Shown: positions 28,001 to 36,551 of the stretch, in pieces
Layout: every line of letters starts with the position of its first letter
Position numbering within the stretch: the first letter of the stretch is position 1
NCBI GenBank assembly: GCA_041398825.1
Contig: JAWKTX010000005.1
Location: 62,001 to 126,000, forward strand
DNA from: Planctomycetaceae bacterium
GTDB taxonomy: Bacteria; Planctomycetota; Planctomycetia; Planctomycetales; Planctomycetaceae
Length of the DNA: 64,000 nt
Direction of reading: 5' to 3'
Notes under the pieces: model-generated
What the model saw: the letters and a program-made list of their open reading frames with translations, nothing else
What the model was told of the DNA's origin: nothing
Databases searched by the model: none
Made by a program: the position numbers and the translations under genes

Positions 28001-31000
28001 TGTTGATTGACATTGAACGCTGCACGACAGCCGAATAGCTGGTGCCATCGTACACTCGCAAAGCGACCTGGTAAGTTCCATCGTTCGTCACACCGAGAGT
28101 GTTCAACGCAGTCCAGTCGATGGTGGACGTAGAACCCGTCGCGTCCGCATTGAATGTCCCGTTGTAATTGATGTCCCATTCATAAGTGAGCGGGCTTCCG
28201 TCCGGATCGCTGGAACCTGTTCCATCCAGCAAAACGGACTGGCCTTCATTGATGGCGGAAACAGGAGCGATCACAGCGGTCGGGTCCTGATTGACCACCG
28301 ACACGGTAATCGTTGCACTTGAGGTCGCACGAGTGGCTATCGCATCAGAATTCAGAGAGACCACTTCCGTTGGCGTCAATGATCGATTGAATATGGCGAC
28401 TGAATCCAGGCCTCCACCGAAGAATCTTGCCGCTTCAAGATCTTCGCGGGCACCGAGGAACAGCGATCCGGTCGGATCGAATGCATCACCGCCAGCGGAG
28501 GCGTTAGCTGCTCGGAGAGTACCGTCAAGAAAGACCCATGCCCCCTGAATGGCGTCGACCGTCAGAGCATACGTGTGCCATTGACCGTCGCCGATGACCG
28601 CACTGGCATCAAAGTTTAAGGCATTGAGCTCATAGGGGTCGTCCGAATCGCCGAACACCGTTTTCATGATGCCGGCAAAACCGGGGCGACCCGATTCGCC
28701 GACCATCACATTCAGACTGTTGGAGAAATCCGCATCGCCGTGGCTGTACAGGTAGAGGTAATCACCACCGTCGTTGTTATCAATCCGGAATTTGAATGAA
28801 ACAGTAAACTCATCGCTGTAGGTGATGTCCGGAATCTCAACGAAGTCGTCAATTTCATCGAACAGCAATCCACTCCCGAATGCACCGTTAATCGATTGAA
28901 CCCCGCCATTGATGACGCCGTCTGCCGACCCGACGGCATCAAGAGCTCCTCCGTCCAGATTCCAGAAATGGGTGAGACCGTCTCTCTTGTCGGTAACAAC
29001 GTAATCGAACGTATCCGTTCCGCTGAACGCTGTGTCCGGAGAATACTGTAAGGTGCCATCCGAATTGCTGAGGACTGTCCCATTGGCCGGAGCGCTGAAA
29101 TCCAGAATCGTCAGCCCGGCGTTCCAGGGATCGATATCATTTGCCAGAGCCGTGATGGTCACGGGCGCGCTCATGGTTGTGGAAACAGAATCCGGGTTCG
29201 CTGTCGGAACTTCAGATTGAATTGTCAGCAGCGTCGAGGCGTAACTGACATCAACCCCGTTATCCACCTTCAGGCGGATCACATGGGAACCAGCGGTACC
29301 GACGCCCAGTGATTGCAGAGTCGCCCATGAAACCACTGGATTCACACCGGAAAGTTCACCAGACTCACCATAGACACCATCATCGTCCAGATCCCAGGAA
29401 TAGATGAGCGAGCCGCCATGGGGATCAGAGGAACCACTCGCATCCAGCGACAACGACTGTCCTTCGTCGATCGTGTATGGTCCACCGGCGTTTGCGACTG
29501 GAACGGCATTTGGCACTGCGTAAAGGATTTCCAGCTCTGGTGGGGTTGTTCCTTCGCTACTGTCATACGTGACCGTGTTACCCCCGTTATTTGTGCTGCC
29601 AATAATGACACCGTTATTGACTGAAGATCCGTTATACCACGCCTGAACAAGTGAGGTTATGTCCCACGAATGCAGCCCGGTCGTTCCAGCGCCAAGCGTC
29701 GAGACAGGAGTTGGATTGAAGCTTCCACCCGCCGTTCCCCAACCGACCCCTGGCTGGCGGTCATCCCAGTTCGCTGCGTCCGTCGCACCAATACCGTTGC
29801 CTTCAGACCAGGCCTGAGTTAGTTCATATACGTCGACATTGAATGTACCCGTGATCGACGTTGCATTGAGCTTTAACGTGGCCCCCGTGATTGTCGCACC
29901 TGTTGGAATGCCACTGAGATCAAATTGTAAGAGGGACCTCGTATCGCCAATGCTGCCGCCCGAATGATCGACCATCAGACTGGTCGAAGCTCCATAATTG
30001 GCTGCCGGATTCGAATTGTCGATGTAGGTGTCGCCGACAGGCGTCAACGTCGCAGATTGTTGTAGCGGAGCGGCGGAAAACTGACTGGCGAAAATGCCAT
30101 TCGCATCGCTGACCCCCGTACCACTCCAGACCGCTACGAAACTGCTCAGACCCTGCATGCCGACAGATGCCCCTGTCTGAATTCCGATTTCTGATGCGGT
30201 ATTCAGCAGGAAGGCGTCACCAACTGCACTGTGATTCGAGTCGTACTGGCGGGCATAAATGCCGCTGCTGTCGGCATCGTCACCCTGCCAGACAATCACG
30301 ATGTTTCCCGAAGCGTCCTTGCTGATCGAAGGCTCTGTATCGTTGGCAGAACCGTCACCTACTTTGATTGCCAATCCATAGGCTGATCCATCTGCGTGGT
30401 AACGCTTGCTCCAGATTCCGTTGAAGCCGGAGATTTCAGAACGATAGGCGAGACTAACCTCGCCACTATCGTGAAGGGCAACCACAGGATACTGTTCAAG
30501 GGCTCCAAGCAGGTTCAGCGGATTTACGTTCAAATCACTGCCATGAACCGTTCCATCGGAAAAAAATCGCTGCAGATAGGGCCTGTTGCCCTTCTGCCAC
30601 GCAACAACGAAATCACCGTTGCTGTTGATGTCGACCGATGGATTGATGCGATTGGTGCCGGAATCGACGGCAATGGATGCTGACGGCAGCTGGCTGATAC
30701 CCGCGGCGGCCTGCATACTGAATTGTTTAACAAAGACGGTGCTGCTTCCACCATTTGTCTCCTGATAGGCAACGACGATATCGCCCTGCGAATTTACCGC
30801 AATGGACGAATTTGACTGATCACTGGTCGTTGCTCCTGAATTCACCAGCACATCAACCGTATCGATGGCAGTCCCATCACTGTTGAAACGTCTCAGGTAG
30901 ACTCCGCTGCCACTTCCGTCCTGATTATTGCTTGTCCATGTGACGACAAAACGCCCCGTGCCGTCGACGGCCGCTGATGCCCACTGTTGCTCGTCGGCTG

Positions 31001-32621
31001 TCATCACGTTGACCCGGATTTTCGCTCCCGTCTTCAACCCCGTGGCATCGAAACGCTGGGCAAACACATCCGACAAATTGCCGGACGGTTTCACCTCCGT
31101 CCAGACCACGATGTAGCTGCCGTCTGGAGCCACGGCGATCGACTGTGCCCCACCACGATTCTGTCCACTTGTCTCCTCGACGATACCCGGCGTTGTTGTA
31201 ACGCCGAGTTCCACGAAGTTTGTCACGGTGGCCGTCGTGTAGGCAATTTGTACATTGTCGATGTACAGTTCCGGTGTCCCACCGCCACCACCGATGAAAC
31301 GAATTTGAGTACTACCGCTGATGAAGCTACCGATATCAAAGCTCGCGAATACGTAAGCCGAATCGTCGGTGATGCTGTTGAACTGTCGCAGGGTTGTCCA
31401 GCTGGTTCCGTCTTCCGAAACCTGCAAATCGACGCTCTGCCCGGACTGGATACCTATCTGGGCATAATCGAACGACAGAATCGCGGAGTCGGCACCGGTC
31501 AGATCAAATTGCCGCTGAATCCCATTCCCATCCTTCTTGACGTTCAGGGCATCTCTGCCAAGAAAATTTGTGACTCGGACGAGCCCTGCGCCAGCACCGT
31601 CCGATTCACCAATTTCCACCCAGGGATCGGCTGCCCAAGTTTGACTTCCGTCTGAACCGTCAAAAGTGACGGCGTTGAATTCGTCACGGTAGGTTGCGAA
31701 TGCAAGCAGCTCTGACCACCCATCGATTGCTGCCGCAAATGGCGAGACGGTTTGGATATAACCCTGTTGATATTCGAGGTGCCAATCGCCACCAAGCGAC
31801 TGTTGACCGGTATCATCGGTACTGGCAGCGATGTCTGCCCCGGTTAACAATCGCAGCTGATCGATAAAGTCACGACCCTCTGGTGATTCGGCAACGTCAC
31901 AGCCATACAGCAGCAAGTCTGCGCCGCTTGTCAGGCTGTGCTGCCATGCCAGCAATTCCGCCGTATGCTGCGACAGCGAGCGACTGTTGAGCACAGTTGC
32001 TCCGAGTGAGATCTCGGCGTCAGTTCCGTGGGTCAGCAAGTGGATGGCTGACACATCCCCCAGCGTCTGGAGCTTCTCCGTAATTTGACGTAAACCGTCA
32101 GAATGACTCTCCAGTCGAAGCAGGCGAAATTCTCGATCCGTGTTCAGGAGGTTCGCCAGAATGCCGTCCGCATCCTGAACGCGATAGTCAATGACGATCA
32201 GTTCGGGCCCCCGTGGGATCGAATCGTGCGGGATCGAATCGTCTGGGATCGAATCCAGTGGCAGGTTCTCACCGGGCTCGCGATGGAACTCTCCGCCATT
32301 GATCTGTTCATCAGCGGCAGACGCAAGGCCGTCGTCCTGAACCGCTGTGTGATTACTGACCGAAAAATCGTCTCCGGAGAAGCCAAAAGCCGTTTCCACA
32401 TCAACGGATTGGCTGTTGCCGGTGGATTCAATCGACGCGACATCCGCAACGACCGCCAGAGGCGTCACGCTCATCAACAATCGTTCTTCAAGATGGCTGA
32501 TTCTGGGTGCTGGTTCAGACAGCCCGGCACGCTGGTTTGCGCGCAATCGATGGGACGCTTCTGACAGCAGAAGCTTGAGGTGTTTTTGAAGGTCACGGGA
32601 TCCCAACCCCACGTTTCGCAC
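22026..32621 (-). CDS. Giant LEPR-XLL cadherin/DUF4347 surface protein (3531 aa)
   Basis: The N-terminus carries HLEERLLMS, an LEPR-XLL export signature, then three DSIP repeats (about 121-136). DUF4347 spans about 138-308 (ELIVIDYRV, IHLLTHG, LLLYGCDVAE). Then come: beta-propeller-like repeats with IVVW(T/Q) motifs (about 440-840); a DNRLRE domain (about 851-1034, GDTYIDNSNPAANYG); PKD domains (about 1037, 1450, 2694, 2793); two LamG domains (about 1215-1430, 1910-2090); DUF2341 (about 1772, NWNYRQRLAFSD); and about eight cadherin-type repeats (about 1547-1735, 2187-2690), most opening with ND(N/V)xPVI. A Ser/Thr-rich linker (about 3280-3340) leads to a hydrophobic C-terminal segment (VGYVIWALRGGMVLTGLL, about 3460), which probably anchors the protein. 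Calcium-dependent adhesion or cell-cell contact is likely. The stop overlaps the kinase start. Confidence 0.9.
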   Translation of the reverse strand: MRNVGLGSRDLQKHLKLLLSEASHRLRANQRAGLSEPAPRISHLEERLLMSVTPLAVVADVASIESTGNSQSVDVETAFGFSGDDFSVSNHTAVQDDGLASAADEQINGGEFHREPGENLPLDSIPDDSIPHDSIPRGPELIVIDYRVQDADGILANLLNTDREFRLLRLESHSDGLRQITEKLQTLGDVSAIHLLTHGTDAEISLGATVLNSRSLSQHTAELLAWQHSLTSGADLLLYGCDVAESPEGRDFIDQLRLLTGADIAASTDDTGQQSLGGDWHLEYQQGYIQTVSPFAAAIDGWSELLAFATYRDEFNAVTFDGSDGSQTWAADPWVEIGESDGAGAGLVRVTNFLGRDALNVKKDGNGIQRQFDLTGADSAILSFDYAQIGIQSGQSVDLQVSEDGTSWTTLRQFNSITDDSAYVFASFDIGSFISGSTQIRFIGGGGGTPELYIDNVQIAYTTATVTNFVELGVTTTPGIVEETSGQNRGGAQSIAVAPDGSYIVVWTEVKPSGNLSDVFAQRFDATGLKTGAKIRVNVMTADEQQWASAAVDGTGRFVVTWTSNNQDGSGSGVYLRRFNSDGTAIDTVDVLVNSGATTSDQSNSSIAVNSQGDIVVAYQETNGGSSTVFVKQFSMQAAAGISQLPSASIAVDSGTNRINPSVDINSNGDFVVAWQKGNRPYLQRFFSDGTVHGSDLNVNPLNLLGALEQYPVVALHDSGEVSLAYRSEISGFNGIWSKRYHADGSAYGLAIKVGDGSANDTEPSISKDASGNIVIVWQGDDADSSGIYARQYDSNHSAVGDAFLLNTASEIGIQTGASVGMQGLSSFVAVWSGTGVSDANGIFASQFSAAPLQQSATLTPVGDTYIDNSNPAANYGASTSLMVDHSGGSIGDTRSLLQFDLSGIPTGATITGATLKLNATSITGTFNVDVYELTQAWSEGNGIGATDAANWDDRQPGVGWGTAGGSFNPTPVSTLGAGTTGLHSWDITSLVQAWYNGSSVNNGVIIGSTNNGGNTVTYDSSEGTTPPELEILYAVPNAVPVANAGGPYTIDEGQSLSLDASGSSDPHGGSLIYSWDLDDDGVYGESGELSGVNPVVSWATLQSLGVGTAGSHVIRLKVDNGVDVSYASTLLTIQSEVPTANPDSVSTTMSAPVTITALANDIDPWNAGLTILDFSAPANGTVLSNSDGTLQYSPDTAFSGTDTFDYVVTDKRDGLTHFWNLDGGALDAVGSADGVINGGVQSINGAFGSGLLFDEIDDFVEIPDITYSDEFTVSFKFRIDNNDGGDYLYLYSHGDADFSNSLNVMVGESGRPGFAGIMKTVFGDSDDPYELNALNFDASAVIGDGQWHTYALTVDAIQGAWVFLDGTLRAANASAGGDAFDPTGSLFLGAREDLEAARFFGGGLDSVAIFNRSLTPTEVVSLNSDAIATRATSSATITVSVVNQDPTAVIAPVSAINEGQSVLLDGTGSSDPDGSPLTYEWDINYNGTFNADATGSTSTIDWTALNTLGVTNDGTYQVALRVYDGTSYSAVVQRSMSINNVVPLMTSTGSLSVTEGSTTVTTISATDVNDTISYSISGGADAALFSIDSVTGGLSFNLAPDFEGPTDNGLDNVYDVQVQASDGDGGIATQDLNVTVLDANDNPPVIAPGQVFTVSESVAPGTVVGIPTASDPDTATTFSSWTILSGNTGGAFVINSATGELTTATALDYETLSVYQLQIAVSDGTNTSSPETITIHLTDAGENAPVAVDDSYTVDEGSSLTILAIGDWHNVNWNYRQRLAFSDSFLTSSLTSQPVLVKLHASAADAIGIDYSKTQSAGEDLRFYDSAGNLLNHEIDKWDESGYSYVWVNVPTIDPANPGDFIWMYYDNPDAPDGQNATGVWGSEDKAIHHLQILPSDSTANGNNLAHSSIYIAPGIVADAAGFNGSSSIGVISDDASLQNIFSGGGTVSAWINPATWGDAGEGRILDKATSLLNPNGSGWNLKLDQTNGSLRFSYGFSGGAGEWRTATNSIQLGQWQQVAVVYDNTNASNTPDIYINGVQQTLTAIRTPSGTPTSDAGLDLYVGDRFNQTATYSGVVDELRISRQGATAEQILADYRTVTGALVVSAEELSGPGGLMQNDSDADGENMTVTVVNGPAHAANFQWLANGSFLYQHDGSATTSDSFTYYVTDAGGATSAITTVNITINGINDAPTDISLSNSTVVEGTAGAIVGTLSTTDPDPSDSHTYSVDDTRFEVVGGQLKLKAGQGLDFETEPSVLLSITSTDPGGLQISRNFTITVDDTNDNAPVITPGQLFAISESASNGAIVGTVTATDSDASTTFSNWTIVGGNSDGVFTVNSSTGQITIADRTNLDFEATTSYLLTLTVSDGINTSASQSVIVNVTNANDNLPVVTPGQTFTISESAIVGQTIGFVSATDADGTATFSNWMITGGDPDGIFALNASTGKLEVADPSRLDYEVTTSFSLLITVSDGTNTSAAQSVTVNVTDVNDVAPVIDSGQNFSVSEVTSAGASVGFVTASDPDSSTLMAWAITGGNSGNAFAIDASTGEISVNDPAAFDYETNASFSLLITVSDGTNTSAAQDVTVSLLNANDNAPVISAATFNVNEAAGSGTLVGIVTASDADGPTTYTNWQIVSGNTSAVFDMNSSTGAITVNNSTALDFETTPAYTLVITVSDGVNTSLQQSITVNVSNANEAPTAVAGPDQTISEGQSVSLSGVASSDVDGDALVYSWDLNADGIFTDAIGVNPTLSWAQLSALGINDDGTYLITLRVTDPSGSSAVDDLVLQVNNTEPSLTLTASAQAATGSPWTLHVASVDPGSDTVSQWLIDWGDGQTTNASATSGGLLHTFSIPGNFLVTVTPVDEDGTHTASAATISVEVLATAVPANDTWVVDATTGLSLTDPALGVTANDSGVSGSASVQLIDGPSHASSFQLNADGTFSYQVAAGYNGVDSFRYRIIDGVAISAPAVVTLNINQPPALSFLQDVSSIDEGTLLAAPLRIGQFIVNDDGTGTNVVSLTGTDSALFSIDSSHVLYLNAGIVPSFNLTSQLLVTGNVDDSSIAGSPDARISVMVSISNINHQPIATPISNVTVDEDSGRQTTQTSGAFSDPDREDTLQYAVQVVSNPDNAIRSVSIDSATGEVGWFTSDNANGDAVVRVTAMDPSGAVASSQFTIHVTPIDDAPIARSVVRNVWSGVSVFVSPVPALHAAVDVDGQLVSLQILQGPEHGSLSIAPDGTLIYVSASDFVGIDQVLFVSTDGTLDSDVAQLRFWVRASPLLIPSNSGSSLSESLSTNSTPGAETVNSPVSDSASATSGTSSNTGLAQTPSGTQIQQLGNGRGNSSDDDDAALPAFAILVRQAEDIEFDLSSTAEIIANLDSVVDAGSLRGLESTISVRDIRSDWTDSVEFNRVEDGVHVDFFNLMKLTTHSTSVSQQLEQDLSSDSAFVGAISGTVQVVASGLSVGYVIWALRGGMVLTGLLAQMPTWRLIDPLMVFENSETEDDNDSLQSIIRDQEALISEQSKRNDVTESQL
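32215..32259 (-). repeat. Three-copy 15-bp tandem repeat encoding DSIP(D/H/R)
   Basis: Units at 32215-32229, 32230-32244 and 32245-32259 share GGGATCGAATC on the plus strand. In the giant cadherin frame they encode three DSIP units just before DUF4347. The length is a multiple of three, so copy-number change would not break the frame. Confidence 0.85.
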
Positions 32622-33060
32622 TTTGTCTTTCTACTGGTCTTGCAGCACCAGTGATCGCCCGTCGCATCGTTCAGACCGTCTGGTCCGGACGGATTTCAAC
32701 GAACGTTGATGAAAAACTAGTCCACAGAAATGACAGTGCAGAAAAACCCGGCTGTGAATCCCCAGTTCACCAAGTGAGAAACTCACGCCTGACTGATCAG
32801 ATCAGAAGGATGCGAACGACCGGCATTTCCTGCCGCGAGGAAGGACTAATCGCTCCAATTTGGCAAACTGAGCGATATTTGCCGGTCGAACCGAATATGC
32901 CGAAAGGAACGATTGTCTCGGCGCAGGATTTCACTGAGGCCTCATGGCCAAAACAGACGACTTGTAAGGACAACGCGGGCGTTCCGTTCGCGCCTTGGTC
33001 CGTCACCTCGCGATGCGAGCATGGCCGAACTCCATCCAGGAATAGTCCCCACAGATATTC
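32622..33060. other. Divergent intergenic region between giant adhesin and TolC-like gene
   Basis: These 439 bases must hold the start signals for both the giant surface-protein/kinase unit (leftward) and the TolC/SecA-like unit (rightward). One near-perfect dyad, TCAACG-AA-CGTTGA (32696-32709), is a candidate operator. A second inverted pair CCGTC/GGACGG lies at about 32677-32692. No convincing -35/-10 pair or gene can be defended; the open frame at 32651-33064 lacks protein character. Confidence 0.45.
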
Positions 33061-36000
33061 ATGAACCACTTTCCTTCGCCAAAATCATCCTCAACGGAAG
33101 GCTGTTCTCAGGGCTTACCTGCGACACAGCACTCGGTTGAAGGTCATGGTGTCCAAGCAGATGGTCGTCAACGACTCTCTGTCTGGCTGCGCGAACTGGT
33201 TCGTCCACAGCAGGTTTCTGGTTCACTCTGTCAAGCGGCTGTATCACAGGACTCGACTCAGAGAAATTCCTCCACACGACGAAGGCGTTCTACCGCGATC
33301 GCTCTGGGTGCGGTGCTGCTTGCTGGAACCCTGTTCTTGCCGTCGTCAGATCTGGCCGCTGTTCAGATCAGGGAAGGGCAGCCCACAAACATCACATTGA
33401 GAGCACCCCGGGTCGCCCCTCCAGGCGGGTTCCCCCGGATCGTTCCCATGACAGACCCCTCAGAATCGAAAACAAGTGCCCAGAGCAGTTCCAAAGGCGG
33501 TGGAATGGATCCCGACCTGGAAAAGCGAATGACAGCCATGTTTCGTCAGATCGCGGCTGAGATGTCTTCGAAAGAGAACAATCCCGCAGAATCAACAAAT
33601 GCTCCAGGTTTGAGTTCGGCTCACCCGTACACGGACAAGCCTGCTGCCGGCAGAATGGCAGGAGCAGTAACGGCAGGAGCAGCAACCAGAACTTCAAATA
33701 CTCCTGTTTCGTCTGTATCTCTCCACAGCCCGGCCATCCGTCGGGCTCCATCTCGTTCGGGTGTGCTCATCGTTTCTCAACCCGGTATGACGGCCGAACA
33801 TTCTGCTGAGCAACTTATTCAGTCCGCGGGAGAGGCGTCACAAACTCTGGCAAACAGCGCGTCACAAACTTTGGCAAACGGATCGTTGTCCTCCGATATT
33901 GCTGCCAATCCGGGACCACCCACAGCCGGTATCCTTCCTGAGCAGCAACCCGCTCATTTCGTGGAACAGCCTTTTCCTTCAGTGTCGTCAGAACTGGCAG
34001 ATCCACGGCTACAGGCACTTCCACAGTTGCAGCAAACTGTGTCTCCCTCGAACCCTCAGACGACCGGTTCGGTGAATCCTGTGACCGGTGCCCCCCTTTC
34101 GGACGCATCCCGCATCGCTCAATCCGTCTTTGGAACCAGTGCACTTCAGCCACCCTCGGCGATTCCTGAAACGTCAGTCCCCGGCAACCCAACGCCGCCC
34201 GTTGTGCCACCGGCTCCAGTCTTTCAACCGCCTTCACTGCCGAGAGGTTTATCATCTGACACGGCTGATATACCGCTGCCTCACCAGGTCCATCCCACTC
34301 CGGAAGGCACATCCGATCCTGTTCGGAACGGCCCTGTTCCCATCGGGAAAGGCCCCGTTGGTGATTCGCCCGGGCCATCGTATTCCCGGCAGCCACCGAC
34401 AGGACAGCCTGATTCCATTGACCCGAACTTCAGTCAGCAATCTCGGCCAGGCGTTCCATCGCCAGGCTATCAGGGAAGTGGACACTATCCCGGTCAGTCC
34501 GGTTTTCGAGCCACCGTCGAATCCGATGCACCGCGATGGTTGCATTCTTACCAGGATCGCGCGGCGCGAATGGGACTGGAATCCACGATCCTGACACCTC
34601 AGTCCAGCTCGCACATGCCCATCGAATTTCGTCCGTGGTGGGATTCGCTGGTTCGAAATCACATGGGGATCGCGCCCACACCCATGACAGTAGATGCAGC
34701 CGGACTGGTCCGGCAGGCCATGCTGTATTCTCCCCAGATTCTGGCACTTCAGGCAGAACCGGAAGTGCAGCAAAGAATCGTCTGGCAGGAAGAAGCCCAA
34801 TTCGACTGGCGCACATTCCTCGAAACAACGTACGACGATCTGAACGACCCTGTCGGCAATCGGCTCACCACCGGAGATTTGTCGGATCGGTTCAAGGATA
34901 ACAAATTCAGCACCATCGGCGGCTTTCGGAAGAAGACGTCCAGCGGCGGTGAACTGGAAGTCAGTCAGCGCGTCGGGCACCAATACAACAACTCGACGTA
35001 TCTGGTCCCGAATCCGCAGTCGACGTCGCGTCTGGAGCTTAGCTTTCGACAACCTGTCTGGAATGGTGCGGGTAGCATTTACAGCCAGAGCCAGATTGTT
35101 CTGGCTCGAATCACCACCAATTCATCCAGCGACGAAGTTCTGGCAGAACTACAGGACCATCTGTACCAGGTCACGGAAGCATACTGGCAGCTCTACCGAA
35201 GCCGGGCGGAATTCTATCAGCGTCAGAAACTGGTCGAATCCGCACGCTCTGTGCTTCAAACACTGGAGGGACGAGATCAGGTTGACACCGTTCCCCGACA
35301 GATTCTGCGTGCTCGCGCAGCAGTAGCCAGAGCAGAAGCTCGCATGCAGCGGGCTGTGACCGCGATCAGAAATACAGAATCGCAATTGCGGCTGCTGGTC
35401 AATGACCCGGCCATGCTGAATCAGGGGCCGGTTGAGTTCATGCCGACGGAGATGCCGGCGATGATTCCCGTTGCTCCGGTACTTCACGATTCGCTGAACA
35501 CAGCCCTGATCAATCGGCCGGATATCAGTCGCGCGATACGTCAAATGAGAGCTTCCGGTGTGCGCCTGGGCGTAAGTCGGAATGAGATGCTTCCGAAGCT
35601 CGACTTCCTGGTGAAAACTTACGTTGCCGGGCTGGAGGCGAAGGATCGTATCGACACTTCGATTGCCAATCAGTTCACCCGCGGGCAACCGGGGTACACG
35701 GTTGGATTTGAATTCGAGGTTCCGTTGGGAAATCGCGCCGCGCGGGCTCGATACGAACAGCGAAAGTGGGAACTGCAACGCTCGATTAACGTCTTTCGAG
35801 CAACCGTTGAAGCATCTTTGACAGAAGTCGAAGTTGCCAATCGCGAAGTGGAAACTGCGTACCGCGAAATGCAGGGCCGTTATCAGGCGATGGTCGCAGC
35901 GCAGAATGAAACCAACTATCTGAAGGATCGATTCGAAGTCCTTCCCGATGCCGAAGATTCCGCGATCCTGCTGCTGGAGGACCTTCTGGATGGCTTCGAA

Positions 36001-36501
36001 CGTCTGGCCGACGAAGAATCGACGTTTGTTGACGCACAGGTCAAATACGCATTGTCAATTATCAAACTTCGCCAGGTCACCGGCGTCCTGCTTCGGTCGC
36101 GTCATGACAGCCCGGAAACTCTGTCGCAGCATTCCGAGTGGATGGCACAGCGCATTGAAGAAACAATGCATGGCCGTGTCGACGGTGGAACCAATGTCGT
36201 ACCCGCATCCATCACTGCCACGACCTTCGCTGATCCTGCAACGATGCCCACGGATGCTCGATCAAACCAAAGCCTTGCCTATTCGCAGACGACGTGGGCT
36301 CCTGTCAACAGTTCGGGGGGGCAAGGCTCAGTGCCTGTGAATCACCCGGGCAATGCAAATTCTGTTGTCGCACCATCGCCCGCCATCAGATACTCACCGG
36401 CGGTTCAGCCTTCAAGCAGCCCTCCCGTGATGAATGGCCAGCGGATTCCTTCATCCGGCAGGTTGCAATCGTCGGGCGGACATTCGCTGACCGGGCCATA
36501 A
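33061..36501 (+). CDS. TolC-family outer-membrane protein with long Pro/Ser-rich N-terminal extension
   Basis: A 1146-residue protein. A basic run followed by a hydrophobic segment (RRRRSTAIALGAVLLAGTLFLP, about 74-95) looks like a late signal peptide, so the true start may be downstream or the leader unusually long. Residues about 100-520 are rich in Pro, Ser, Gln and Gly with no fold I recognise. The C-terminal half (about 570-1040) is an outer-membrane efflux domain: LVRQAMLYSPQILALQAE, long coiled-coil helices (VLAELQDHLYQVTEAYWQLYR; VEASLTEVEVANREVETAYREM) and beta-strand regions (LELSFRQPVWNG; VGFEFEVPLGNRAARARYEQ), repeated twice as in TolC. A further Pro/Ser-rich tail follows. It is in one orientation with the SecA-like gene 50 bases downstream. 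Confidence 0.85.
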   Translation: MNHFPSPKSSSTEGCSQGLPATQHSVEGHGVQADGRQRLSVWLRELVRPQQVSGSLCQAAVSQDSTQRNSSTRRRRSTAIALGAVLLAGTLFLPSSDLAAVQIREGQPTNITLRAPRVAPPGGFPRIVPMTDPSESKTSAQSSSKGGGMDPDLEKRMTAMFRQIAAEMSSKENNPAESTNAPGLSSAHPYTDKPAAGRMAGAVTAGAATRTSNTPVSSVSLHSPAIRRAPSRSGVLIVSQPGMTAEHSAEQLIQSAGEASQTLANSASQTLANGSLSSDIAANPGPPTAGILPEQQPAHFVEQPFPSVSSELADPRLQALPQLQQTVSPSNPQTTGSVNPVTGAPLSDASRIAQSVFGTSALQPPSAIPETSVPGNPTPPVVPPAPVFQPPSLPRGLSSDTADIPLPHQVHPTPEGTSDPVRNGPVPIGKGPVGDSPGPSYSRQPPTGQPDSIDPNFSQQSRPGVPSPGYQGSGHYPGQSGFRATVESDAPRWLHSYQDRAARMGLESTILTPQSSSHMPIEFRPWWDSLVRNHMGIAPTPMTVDAAGLVRQAMLYSPQILALQAEPEVQQRIVWQEEAQFDWRTFLETTYDDLNDPVGNRLTTGDLSDRFKDNKFSTIGGFRKKTSSGGELEVSQRVGHQYNNSTYLVPNPQSTSRLELSFRQPVWNGAGSIYSQSQIVLARITTNSSSDEVLAELQDHLYQVTEAYWQLYRSRAEFYQRQKLVESARSVLQTLEGRDQVDTVPRQILRARAAVARAEARMQRAVTAIRNTESQLRLLVNDPAMLNQGPVEFMPTEMPAMIPVAPVLHDSLNTALINRPDISRAIRQMRASGVRLGVSRNEMLPKLDFLVKTYVAGLEAKDRIDTSIANQFTRGQPGYTVGFEFEVPLGNRAARARYEQRKWELQRSINVFRATVEASLTEVEVANREVETAYREMQGRYQAMVAAQNETNYLKDRFEVLPDAEDSAILLLEDLLDGFERLADEESTFVDAQVKYALSIIKLRQVTGVLLRSRHDSPETLSQHSEWMAQRIEETMHGRVDGGTNVVPASITATTFADPATMPTDARSNQSLAYSQTTWAPVNSSGGQGSVPVNHPGNANSVVAPSPAIRYSPAVQPSSSPPVMNGQRIPSSGRLQSSGGHSLTGP

Positions 36502-36551
36502 GTAACCGTCTTCCGTCTGTTTGCGGGCTGTTGTCCGAGCTGTTGATTCCT

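Noticed and set aside
32651..33064. 137-residue plus-strand frame between the divergent giant and TolC-like genes
   Set aside because: Composition (Arg/Ser/Thr-rich, no pattern) is not protein-like and it overlaps the regulatory region.
36294..36551. Upstream extension of the SecA-like frame
   Set aside because: It overlaps the TolC-like gene and adds 86 residues with no similarity to SecA; the ATG at 36552 is a better start.
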